DNA of 64,000 bases from Leptobrachium leishanense (taxonomy: Eukaryota > Chordata > Amphibia > Anura > Megophryidae), in NCBI GenBank assembly GCA_009667805.1, contig CM019064.1:381421120-381485119 (forward strand), in the 5' to 3' direction. Made by a program: the position numbers and the translations under genes. The notes under the pieces are model-generated. The model was not told where the DNA came from, did not search any database, and saw only the letters and a list, made by a program, of their open reading frames with translations. Shown here in pieces: positions 45,315 to 55,800 of this stretch; within the stretch, counting starts at the first letter, position 1, and the number at the start of each line of letters is the position of its first letter.

Positions 45315-45515
45315 GCAGCATGTGATTCCACACACTGCCGGGCAGCACCTCTACAGTATAATAATGCAGCATATGATTCCGCACACTGCCGGGCAGCGCC
45401 TCTACAGTATAATAATGAAGCATATGAATCCGCACACTGCCGGGAAGCACCTCTACAGTATAATAATGGAGTATTTGAATCCGCAAACTGCTGGGCAGCA
45501 CCTCTACAGTATAAT
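45315..45515. repeat. 51-bp minisatellite, four units
   Basis: Units start at 45315, 45366, 45417 and 45468, each 51 bp, with CACACTGCCGGGCAGC and CTCTACAGTATAATAATG. This is the reverse complement of the 51-54-bp satellite unit at 49878-51000. Confidence 0.9.
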
Positions 45516-45850
45516 CTGGGCCCTGGTTGGGACTGGGATCTGGGGTATGGGGTCTGGGCCCTGGCTGGGCCTGGGGTCCCGGTCTGAGCCCTGGCTGAGC
45601 CTGGGTTCTGAGTATGGGCCCTGGCTGGGCCTGGGGTCTGAGTCTGGGCACTGGCTTGGCCTGGGGTCCCGATCTGAGCCCTGGCTGGGCCTGGGGTCCG
45701 GGTCTGGGCCTGGGGTCCAGGTCTGGGGTCCGGGTCTGGGCCCTGGCTGGGCCTGGGGTCTGAGTCTGAGCCCTGGCTGGGCCTGGGGTCCGGGTCTGGG
45801 CCCTGGCTGGGCCTGGGGTTTGGTCCCGGCATCTGGCTGAGCCTGGGGTC
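45516..45850. repeat. 30-bp GC-rich minisatellite
   Basis: About ten units of CTGGGCCCTGGCTGGGCCTGGGGTCYGRGT with small variations. It creates long repetitive frames on both strands (Pro-Gly-Pro-Ala-Arg on the minus strand) that are not genes. Confidence 0.9.
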
Positions 45851-46175
45851 GGTCTGGTACCATACTCACCACTACACCGTCTTCTGTCCTGGTCCTCTCT
45901 TCTTCTTTTTCTCCGGCTTCTTCTCTCCGGCTTCTTCTCTCTTCTTCTCTCCGGCTTCTTCTCGACGTCTTCTGGCAACCGTGCCCATCGCAGCTGTCTT
46001 TGTGTGACGCCGCGCGTCACGCATGCGCCGTCACACAGGTGACTGGGGGCGGTGCCAAAGCAGCGTGCTTTGGAAACACACACATGCTGCTTGGCCCGCC
46101 GGGCCAGTCCGCCGAGTGGTACCCCCCCTGGCCCCTTACCGCTGCATGGGGCGTAATGCCCTGATGGCGGCCCTG
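45851..46175. mobile_element. GC-rich segment ending like a hAT element
   Basis: Ends GCCCTGATGGCGGCCCTG. The complement CAGGGCCGCCATCAGGGC is a recurrent vertebrate hAT-type terminus. I could not find the other end or the duplication. The satellite blocks at 45315-45850 may lie inside the same element. Confidence 0.45.
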
Positions 46176-47197
46176 AGGACTTGACCCATGCTTCAATGTT
46201 TTCCATGAACTTGCAGCGATACTGTATATATATATATATGTATATATATGTGTGAAAACAGACCGAGAATGCAAAAATGTGAGACAGATGTCATTTGCAT
46301 GTTTTACCCAGAGTTCCTTGCTGTATATGGGGAATGTAGCACAGGAGCTCTGTGATGCAATTCTTTGAATTGCTGTGATGTGCAAATGGCTTCTGCAATA
46401 GTAAACCTTATTGGTTATTGCGTGGAGGCTTTTTATCTTGTTTTTTGCCCTCCACCACAACCCAAATAAGATATATATATATATATTGTACTGGGAGATT
46501 TGGTAAACGCATTTGTACTATGATGTCACTAAATGTAGGAATTGGACATTTAACTATATACATGGTGCATTATTTAATATCTGTGTAAATGTAATCCCAC
46601 TTAGAAATCATACATGTTTTGTAGTGATTGTGCACAGCAACACAAATAATATCAGCTGTCTATCTTAGCCTATCCGTTGCAATGCATTGTACAATTCACA
46701 TCCGTACCATTCACATACTCGTCTCTTTGCGCGTACAAAGGTAACATTTCGGTCAGCATCATAAACAAAGCGTAAAACCCTCGCAGCACGATCAAAAAAA
46801 ATCTAAGTAAAAATTGGTTTTCCTCCAGTCATGGGCCAATGTACAAATGACTGCATGCTTAAATGCTTGGTAAATGACTGCTATTCATCAAACCTGGGTT
46901 CATTTATAAAATTAGAGTATGTTAAAAAGGCACGCACGTACATAAATTAAACAAATACATTAAAGTGGACAGGATACTTCATAGACAAGGACTTTATGGG
47001 CTTTCATATTTTGCTATTTCGATACTGAATTTGCATATGTGAATAATGAATAGAAGGCCGTCATTCAATCCACATACATTGAAACCACTGGGATATAAAT
47101 TAGTACTATATAATAGACGGTAGGCAAAAAGAGCCCCATTTCATTATATTTTACATCACTACATCACTATCTAGGATAGTGGATACATGGATGTATT
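46176..47197. other. no gene seen; TA microsatellites
   Basis: (TA)n tracts at about 46226-46252 and 46471-46487. Otherwise unique. Confidence 0.5.
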
Positions 47198-47365
47198 ATT
47201 CTTTATTATTATTATTATCAGCATTTAGATAGCATCAACAGTTTCTGCAGCGTTTTACAACAACCAATGAGGAACAACACAAAATTACAATAAACATAGG
47301 GGACCAGAAACAAGAGGTGTAGAAGGCTCTGCTCGGATGAGCTTACAATCTAGAGGGCATTGAAT
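47198..47365 (-). mobile_element. L2-type LINE 3' tail fragment
   Basis: (ATT)n followed by CAACAGTTTCTGCAGCGTTT and CTTACAATCTAGAGGG, the complement of the L2 3' end. No coding sequence. Confidence 0.8.
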
Positions 47366-47403
47366 AACGCTTTAAAATAATTGTGTCCTTACTGTAAAAA
47401 ATA

Positions 47404-47586
47404 GAGGTCTTTTCAAAGAAAGGTGAAACTCAGGAGAATGAGCGGAGAAGTGAAAATTATAGGTCAAAATAGCCAAACCAGAAAAATTCTCCCATTTATC
47501 TCACTTTCGAAATCGGCTATTTGGTCTAGATTGTTTTCTTCTCCTGCCAGTTCTCCTGGTTTTCACTTTTCTCTGAATAACCATGA
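47404..47586. mobile_element. palindromic MITE, copy 3
   Basis: Same family as 29697. The arms (TTTTCAAAGAAAGGTGAAAC to GTTTTCACTTTTCTCTGAAT) are complementary over nearly the full length. The ends are diverged (GGTCTTTTCA / TGAATAACCATG). Confidence 0.8.
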
Positions 47587-47765
47587 CGGTGAAAGGTAGC
47601 ATTTTATGGTTTAAGTAGCTATAGGTAAACGGAAACAATGAAACCCAGAGTAAGAATAATTCTTTCCACTCTTATTTGCTTTTAAATGAAAAATCTAAGA
47701 ATTTATACCTTCATCCTGTTAGAAAGATTGCAATTTTAGGTAGTAATTAGAATAAAACATCATCA

Positions 47766-49075
47766 GGGTTATTCAGAGAGATCCGAAAAGTCACCGCACA
47801 TTCAGTGACTTTTCGTTCCGCGCACTTCGGGGCGATTCGGTGATTCCTAGTTCGCCGACCCTGCGGTGTATTCAGCAAGCACCGCAGGGCCCTTGTAGTG
47901 CAGGGAATACTCGCCGCAAACCCGCAGGACACTCGCCGAACACTTGCCGAACACTCGCAGAAAACCCGCAGAAAACCCACAGAAACCGCGGCAAAAACCA
48001 AGCGGAACACACCGGAAAAATCCAAGCAGTCGGCGATCACAGCGCAGAACAGCCGCCGGATAAAAAGCTGATACGCAGACGAACGGGGTGAAAAAAGAAA
48101 CAGTTTGCTTGAAAGTTTGAAATTTGAATTGCTGTTTGCAAAAAAAGTACTGAACGAAAATGTCTGGAATTGACATATAAAGATTCAATGAATGACAATA
48201 AAAAGGTCTGTTACAGAGAAACGAAAAAAATTTTGACAACAAAATCCCAAAAAATGTAAAAAAAGATCCTAAAAAAAAAATCGAATAATAAAGAGACTTT
48301 TTACTGCAGAATAAAATGATAAACGGTTTATTAGATATTGAATTGAAACTGGAATATTTTTAACATTGAAGCTTATGAAATTCTCCTGAATAAACCTGCC
48401 AAATGAGACCACCGAACGACAGGGCACTTCACTGACATTCCTCAGCTGTTCGGTGTTCTCTAAGGCTAGGGTCAGACGAAAGCATTTTTCCCCGCGAACG
48501 TGAAAAAGTGCGTCCGAACACATTGATGTATTTTTTCACGAAATGCGCAGAAACGGTCAGACGACGCACATTTTCGGGTGTGATTTTGTACGGATCGTAA
48601 ATAAAACTCTTTTTGCGTCTGGACGTTATGTAGGCTGGACATTAGCAGCGTCTGACATTTCCTAATCACGCACACACGCCGCTATGCCGCAGCTGCGCAC
48701 TCAGTACGTCAGTACTAGCGGTTCAGCGTTCTCAGAAAAATGCGTTCAAATTCCACTTGCGTTGCACGGCCGGACTTTTGTGCGGCCGTACATCGTATAT
48801 TGGCCGTCATTGCCCGTCATCTGCTGCTAGTGCGGCCGTAAATATGTGCGCCAGAACGCATGTTAAAAGTGCGCTGGTCTGACCCCAGCCTAAATAGACG
48901 AACCACTGCTTCTCTATAAGGGATTTCACTGCCCTCGAACAGGCACCGTACGTGCAGGCAATTCACCAAAATTTGGCAAATTGCCTGCTCTCTGAATAGC
49001 CGAATGGCCCCGAAATGTCCCCGTTCGCTGAAATTCAGTGTCCGGTTACATTTCGTCCACATTTCGGATGAACCC
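47766..49075. mobile_element. GGGTTATTC-family copy H with a Harbinger MITE inside
   Basis: Host from CAGGGTTATTCAGAGAGATC (47766) to CGGATGAACCCTA (about 49075), split by the MITE at 48474-48890. Landmarks are TTCAGCAAGCACCGCAGGGC, AGGTCTGTTACAGAG, ACTTTTTACTGCAGAATAAA and, after the MITE, CCACTGCTTCTCTATAAGGG. The left ~300 bp are strongly G/C-skewed with many AAACCCGCAG words. Confidence 0.8.
48474..48890. mobile_element. Harbinger-derived MITE, copy 5
   Basis: 417 bp, from GGCTAGGGTCAGACGAAAGC to GGTCTGACCCCAGCC, with perfect TAA duplication (48471-48473 and 48891-48893). It is inside a GGGTTATTC element, so it is younger than that insertion. Orientation is opposite to the copy at 39478. 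Confidence 0.9.
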
Positions 49076-49860
49076 TATCTCCCGATCCGTGGCAGCTAGG
49101 AGTTAATGTTTGGTATCGTTGGATCGGCCAGAGCATGGCCTTTCCAACCATACCAAACATGACCATGTTAAATTTTAAGTAAAAAAAATTTAAAATTAAA
49201 TAAAAAATATTAAATAAATAAATAAATAAATTTTAAAAAAAGTGTTTTTTTGGTTTTGTTTTGCTAATGCAGCAATAACGGGACCTCTGATAAAGTTCTG
49301 GAGTTAACCCCTTGCTGCCACCAATGGTAGAGATAGAGGGTTCATTGGAACCCCCCTATCTCCCGATCCGTGGCAGCTAGGGGTTAATGTTTGGTATCGT
49401 TGGATCCGCCAGAGCCTGACCTTTCCAACCATACCAAACATGACCATGTTAAAATTTAAGAAAAAATATAAAAAAAATAATTAAATAATATATATAAATA
49501 TATATATATATAAAATAATATAATATTAAAAAATAAATAAAAAATTTTTAAAAAAGTTTTTTTTTTGTTTTGTTTTGCTAATGCAGCAATATTGTTCCCA
49601 TTCAATTATGTGAACAATGATGCTGCACTAACGATTTTTGTATGGGTTGCGTTTGTTAAAAATCGTGGAATTTTCCCCCAAAAAATGTATGTAACAAGTC
49701 CCCATCTCTAATTTTTTTAACAAGCGCAACTCATACAAAATATAACCGTAAACGCTCGCACGTTAAAATGTGAAAAAAAAACACTTTACACCTTGTAAAT
49801 TACTGAAAATTCAAATTTTACTGCATTTTAAGTTATAATATACAGACAGGATACATATAC
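49075..49860. repeat. TTTGGTATC palindrome repeat, copy 2, partly duplicated
   Basis: Two tandem starts about 281 bp apart (GTTAATGTTTGGTATCGTTG at 49102 and 49383), each with the palindrome ending TTTCCAACCATACCAAACAT. The second continues into AATGCAGCAATATTGTTCCC, TGTGAACAATGATGCTGCAC and TTTAACAAGCGCAACTCATA, parallel to 30700-30900. Confidence 0.75.
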
Positions 49861-49877
49861 ATATAACACAGACGCAT

Positions 49878-51000
49878 ACATTAATTATACAGCAGAGAGA
49901 CGCTTCCCAGCAGTGTGTGGATTCATATGCTGCATTAATTATACTGCAGAGAGGTGCTTCCCTGCAGTGTGCGGATTCATATGCTGCATTAATTATACTG
50001 CAGAGAGGCGCTTCCCCGCAGTGTGCGGATTCATATGCTGCATTAATTATACTGCAGAGAGGCGCTTCCCAGCAGTGTGTGGATTCATATGCTGCATTAA
50101 TTATACTGCAGAGAGGTGCTTCCCTGCAGTGTGCGGATTCATATGCTGCATTAATTATACTGTAGAGAGGCGCTTCCCTGCAGTGTGCGGATTCATATGC
50201 TGCATTAATTATACTGCAGAGAGGTGCTTCCCTGCAGTGTGCGGATTCATATGCTGCATTAATTATACTGCAGAGAGGTGCTTCCCTGCAGTGTGCGGAT
50301 TCATATGCTGCATTAATTATACTGCAGAGAGGAGCTGCCTGGCAGTGTGTGGATTCATATGCTGCATTAATTATACTGCAGAGAGATGCTTCCCAGCAGT
50401 GTGTGGATTCATATGCTGCATTAATTATACTGCAGAGAGTCGCTTCCCCGCAGTGTGCGGATTCATATGCTGCATTAATTATACTGCAGAGAGGCGCTTC
50501 CCTCAGTGTGCGTATTCATATGCTGCATTTATACTGCAGAGAGGCGCTTCCCCGCAGTGTGCGTATTCATATGCTGTATTTATACTGCAGAGAGGCGCTT
50601 CCCCGCAGTGTGCGTATTCATATGCTGCATTAATTATACCGCAGAGAGGCGCTTCCCCGCAGTGTGCGGATTCATATGCTACATTTAATTATACTGCAGA
50701 GAGGCACTTCCCCGCAGTGTGCGTATTCATATGCTGTATTTATACTGCAGAGAGGCGCTTCCCAGCAGTGTGCGTATTCATATGCTGTATTTATACTGCA
50801 GAGAGGCGCTTCCCAGCAGTGTGCGTATTCATATGCTGCATTAATTATACCGCAGAGAGGCGCTTCCCCGCAGTGTGCGTATTCATATGCTGTATTTATA
50901 CTGCAGAGAGGCGCTTCCCAGCAGTGTGCGTATTCATATGCTGCATTAATTATACTGCAGAGAGGTGCTTTCCAGCAGTGTGCGGATTCATATGCTACAT
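49878..51000. repeat. 51-54-bp satellite, about 21 units
   Basis: Unit: GCATTAATTATACTGCAGAG, then AGGCGCTTCCCNGCAGTG and TGCGGATTCATATGCT. Most early units are 54 bp, while several after 50515 are 51 bp (GCATTTATACTGC). Because both lengths are multiples of three, a 375-codon frame stays open across it (repeat CGFICCINYTAERCFPAV). This is a by-product of the period, not a gene. CpG-to-TpG variants (GTGTGGATTC) alternate with GTGCGGATTC. Confidence 0.93.
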
Positions 51001-51310
51001 ATTTTTTTTTTTTTTTCGTTTTAAGGCCGGTGTCAGATGAGCGCATTTTGTACGGAATGTGCGTCCGTGCAGTACGGACCCACTTTCTGATGGTAGACGC
51101 AGCAGTGGCCACACGATCCGTTATTTTTGACTGATGTAGAGAAAAAGAGGGACCTATGGGAAATAATATTAGTATTAAAAATGATACAAATTGGGCGTGG
51201 CTTGGCTGCCGATGGTGATGGCCGCCTGAGCTGTTAGCTCCGCCACAAGACATTGCAATCCGCTTACATCCGCAGACCCTGAACCTCCCAGAGACACCTG
51301 GAGGACCCCC

Positions 51311-52309
51311 ATGATGCCGGCTACCAATAAATTGGCGAAACGCGGTAAGCAGCGGGATGGTTCTGTGGCCGCGCTGTTTTCCGCGAAGAGGCAGGCGGCC
51401 TCTCAAGATGGCGGCCGCTCCTCTTCCTGCCACAAGACGCCGGTCTCGGAGGACGAAATGTCAGACAGGAACCCGGCAGAAGCCGATACAACGGCCATCC
51501 TCACCCATATGCCTGAGATGCGCACATACCTGGCTGGGGAGATAGATAGGAGCACGAAGATCATGCAGGCAGACCTCATGGCGCTAGGTACGAGAACGGC
51601 GGTGCTCGAAACCAGGGTTGATGACATGGCTGAAGCACACAATGCGGTGGTGGACGGCACGAATATGTTACTACGCAGAGTGGAGGACATTGAGGTACAG
51701 ATGGAAGATTTATCAAACCGAACGCGCAGAAACAACCTCCGCATAAGAGGCCTTCCCGAGGGAGCGGGCGAGGGCTCCCTGGCTGATTTGGTGCGGGACC
51801 TTCTACGTCCCCTGGTCCCAGACCCTCCAGAACAAGCGTGGATTCTAGACCGGGCACACCGCGCTCTGCGCGCTCGGAGGGCAGAGGATGAGCGCCCGAG
51901 GGACGTGATCGTTCGCTTCTTGCACTACTCCACCAAGGAACTTATTTTACGCAATAATAGGGGCGCCTCCATTTCATACGAGGGTACCCCCATTTTGCTC
52001 TTCCAGGATTTGACCCCAATAACGCTACAGCGATGGAGGGAATGGAAACCCGTCGCAGACCTACTCAGAAACCACAAGGTCCAATTCGCTTGGGGGCACC
52101 CCTTGAAGATCCTGGCCTTCCTGGACGGCCGCACCCACGTTTTACAACCCCGGATGGATCCGGGCAGATTCTTCAAAGCTCTTGGTATCACCCCACCGGA
52201 CGACTTCGAACTCCCGAACCACCATCCTACCTCCCTGCAACATTTCTCCAGAGAATGGAGAACCGTTGGCGGCAATGGGCGCAGTCGCTCTGGACGAACC
52301 CCGACTTGA
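51311..52309 (+). CDS. L1 ORF1 protein (RNA-binding chaperone)
   Basis: A 332-residue uninterrupted frame. In L1 elements this protein trimerises, coats the RNA and acts as a nucleic-acid chaperone in target-primed reverse transcription. Residues ~65-140 form a heptad-rich coiled coil (MADLMALGTRT-type LETRVDDMAEAHNAVVDGTN, then RRVEDIEVQMEDLSN). The RRM-like domain starts at about 138 with RRNNLRIRGLPEGAGEG and the C-terminal domain contains RPRDVIVRFLHYSTKELIL at about 197. The N-terminal ~60 residues are basic and probably disordered. The first ATG is doubled (MM) at 51311. The spacer to ORF2 is 570 bp, so ORF2 translation would need reinitiation or internal entry. It looks intact. Confidence 0.9.
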   Translation: MMPATNKLAKRGKQRDGSVAALFSAKRQAASQDGGRSSSCHKTPVSEDEMSDRNPAEADTTAILTHMPEMRTYLAGEIDRSTKIMQADLMALGTRTAVLETRVDDMAEAHNAVVDGTNMLLRRVEDIEVQMEDLSNRTRRNNLRIRGLPEGAGEGSLADLVRDLLRPLVPDPPEQAWILDRAHRALRARRAEDERPRDVIVRFLHYSTKELILRNNRGASISYEGTPILLFQDLTPITLQRWREWKPVADLLRNHKVQFAWGHPLKILAFLDGRTHVLQPRMDPGRFFKALGITPPDDFELPNHHPTSLQHFSREWRTVGGNGRSRSGRTPT

Positions 52310-52881
52310 GGTGAGGTGCTCCGTTTTTCTTTTTTTGCGCCCTCCGGACAGCCCCTTTTCTTTTTTTTTCTTTTTTTTGGGAAGGCACAATGGGCCATCA
52401 GCTGGTGCGTCCCGTGCGTACACCGCACAATTTCTCCCCTCACCCCTTGCACCCCCTCTCTGGGTCATATACGCCCGACGGCGATCCTCTCCCACCCCCA
52501 CGATGACACCGGGACCGCACAGAGGGACACAGGTGGCTGGCGCGGACCCAGGGGGAGCCCTGTTTTCTTTTTTACAGGGTCTTACAATCCAATGGACACT
52601 CGTGGCGGGCAAGGTGGTATCCTGGACTCTCATGCCGGAGCCGAACTTTGGGTTACCTCCCCCCCAATCTTTTTTTGCCTGGCGATATGTAAGCCCAGGC
52701 TTTCTTTGGTTTACTCTTCGGAGGTCTTTTCTGTATATAGTTCTATTTGTTTGATGGTTTTATTGTTTTTTTCTTCCCCTGTTGTTTTTCCACCAGGCTG
52801 CCCCTACGGGCTTATTCATTGGCACGGGATGGCACAGGATGTGGTACAGAGCCTCCTTTTATGCTTTGACAACACCCCCCG
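52310..52881. other. L1 inter-ORF spacer
   Basis: T-rich tracts (TTTCTTTTTTT) and GC-rich DNA. Open frames on both strands here have no recognised domain. The analogous spacer is present in the L1 at 59120. Confidence 0.6.
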
Positions 52882-55800
52882 ATGTCCGTTAAGATAACCT
52901 CCCTAAATGTGAAGGGCCTGAACTCCCCGAACAAGCGCCGCCTCTTACTGCGCAGCCTTAAATCAGCTAAGTCAGATATAGCATTTATTCAGGAAACCCA
53001 CATTAACAAAGTGGCCAAGGTCAGACTCACAGATCATATCTATACTGTGGCGGTATCGTCCCACTCCGTCGTTAAGCGCAATGGGGTGTCCATCCTCTTT
53101 CGGAAGACATGCCCCTTCAAGATTACATCCGAGGTGTGTGACAGTGACGGTAGATTTGTCCTGGTATCGGGATCACTGTACGCTTCCGCTTGTCATCTCA
53201 TTAACATTTACGCCCCTAATGCACAATCCGAACAGTTCTGGACGGACATGACTGCCTTGGTGGCCTCCCTCCCTCCAGGCATGGTGATTGTGGGCGGTGA
53301 CATGAATGCGGTCCCCTGCGCGGCTATTGACAGGCGATCCCAGACAGGGACTGACCGGGCACCGGGACCTAGTGGACAGGATAAGGCTTTTTACACTTTC
53401 CTCAGACACTCAGACTTCTTGGACGCATGGAGGGTTCTCCACCCTGATGAAATGGATTTTACTTTCTACTCGGCTCCACACGGTTCATATTCACGCATAG
53501 ACCTTTTCCTCTGCAACGCTGCTAGTATGGCTAGGGTGGTGTGAGCTGACATCCACAGTATTACGTGGTCGGACCATGCAGACATTTCCCTACAGCTGGC
53601 TGTTCCTCAATCCTCTGGTCCGTGGAAGTGGAAGCTGAATGCCTCTCTTCTCCGCGACTCAGACGTTATAGCGCAGACACGGGTGGCCCTTGACCAATAT
53701 TTTACGGAAAACGCCTCGGAGGAGATGTCCCCGGCCACGGTTTGGGCTGCTCACAAAGCCGTGATCCGAGGCCATTTCATCAAAGTAGCCACGTTTCGGA
53801 AGAAACAGAAACTTAGCTTGGCCTTAGATCTCCAAGCACAGCTTCACCGTTTGGAGCAACAACACAAGGCAGATCCCACCCCCTCCGGGCTCGTCGCCCT
53901 CAATGAAGTCAGGAGAGCCCTGAAACAGCTCTTCCTAGATGATGTTGCTAAATCCTTAATGTGGTCTAGGCGGACCTTCTACGAACAATCTAACAAATTA
54001 GACACACTCTTAGCGCGTAGCCTCAGACCTAGGGGGACTTCTAAATCGATCTCCTCTGTCAGGGTGAGCGACGGGAGGGTAGTTACATCCCCCGGCGCTA
54101 TAGCTAAGGTTTTCACTGAATTTTACAACCGACTTTATAACCACTCAAGGGCCCAGGGGGAGGGTGCCGGTAGCGCCACAGGCATGATTGACGACTTCTT
54201 AAACTCCACACCCTTGACCGCCCTCACCCAAGCCCAGTCAGCCACTCTTGGGGAGCCGATTGCCATGCCGGAGGTCAGCAGGGCACTTGCCGGCCTGAAC
54301 GGTATGAAAGCCCCCGGACCGGACGGTTTCCATGGAGGTTACTACAAAACCTTCAAGAAAATCTTACTCCCACACTTGACCAATCTATTCAACGCGCTGC
54401 GCTGGGAGACCCGCTTACACCCGGACATGACCCTGGCTGACATTGCGCTGCTTCCGAAGGAAGGGAGGGACGCCTCGAGACCTGAAAACTACCGTCCCAT
54501 CTCCCTCCTTAACTTCGATATTAAACTCCTGGCCAAAATCTTAGCGGATAGACTGAATCCCATGCTGACCTCACTTATACATCCCGGCCAAGTCGGCTTC
54601 ATCCCCGGTCAACAGCTGTACGAGAATACGCGCCTGTAACGGTGAGCCCCCTATAGGGTGATGGGGAGCCCCCAATCTGCGGAGATTGAAGCCTTAAGGG
54701 CAGGTATACAGATTCCAGGGAACAAACCAAGATATTAACAGAAACTAAAAAGATCCCTAAGCCCTGACTGAGATCCTTGAAAGGTGGTCTCGAAATAGTA
54801 ACTAAGCTAGGTCTGCAAGGTGTATAAAACATAAACCAGACATACAATGAATGCAGGTATTACACGGATAAATAAGCACGGTACAGGGGACAGACAGAAG
54901 AGAGATCCAAATACAAGAGCCAAAGGTCATACACAGAATATCATAACTAGAGGGGTCAGACAAGAGAGAGATCCTAAACACATGAGCCAGAGGTCATACA
55001 CAGAATATCAAAGTTAACCAGCACACAGGGACTAGGCAAGAAAGACTATCCTGGTCCAAGGATCAAGGGGAATCCTGGTCCTACATATAGTGCAGATCAG
55101 ATCATGTGACCGCAGACCAATAAGCCCAACAGATGGCCTGCAGCCTGAAAACAAAAACAAACAGGAATCCCTGCTACCACCAGCAGGGGGCAAGGCTGAG
55201 ACGTGACAGCGCCGAGGTGCCGACCTGGTGTGGTGGGCGGGATTGACTCGAACGCCTTCTCTGCTTCTTTCCTTGGACGCGGAGAAGGCCTTCGACAGGG
55301 TGGAATGGCCCTTTCTCTTTCGTCTTTTGGCTCGAATGGGGTTACCTGACAATTTCCTCAATGTGATACAGGCCCTTTATGAAAATCCGAGAGCGCAGAT
55401 TAAACTCCAGGGTGCCGCCTGTTTCCCTTTTAATATCTCGAATGGCACGCGACAGGGGTGCCCTTTGTCTCCGATCCTATTTGTGCTAGCTCTAGAACCC
55501 CTTCTAACGCACATACGCCAATCCCCGCACATACAAGGTGTCCCCTTGGGCACCCACAGGTTTACGGTTTCGGCTTACGCAGACGACATCTTGCTCTCCC
55601 TGACAGACCTCTTACGCTCCATGCGCCACCTCCATGATTTATTGACCTACTATGGAACCCTTTCGGGGTTTCAGGTCAACCTTACTAAATCCCAGGCGAT
55701 GCCCTTACACATGTCACCAGAGACGGTTGCGGATATGGCATCCCGTTTCCGCATTCCAATTGTACGGACGTCACTAGAATATCTTGGGGTCTCTCTGACT

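Noticed and set aside
45296..46206. Long minus-strand open frames rich in Pro, Gly, Ala and Arg
   Set aside because: They are produced by the 30-bp and 51-bp minisatellites, exist in several frames on both strands and have no domain outside the repeat.
49913..51040. A 375-codon plus-strand open frame and a 253-codon minus-strand frame
   Set aside because: Both follow from a satellite period divisible by three; there is no promoter, splice or domain support.
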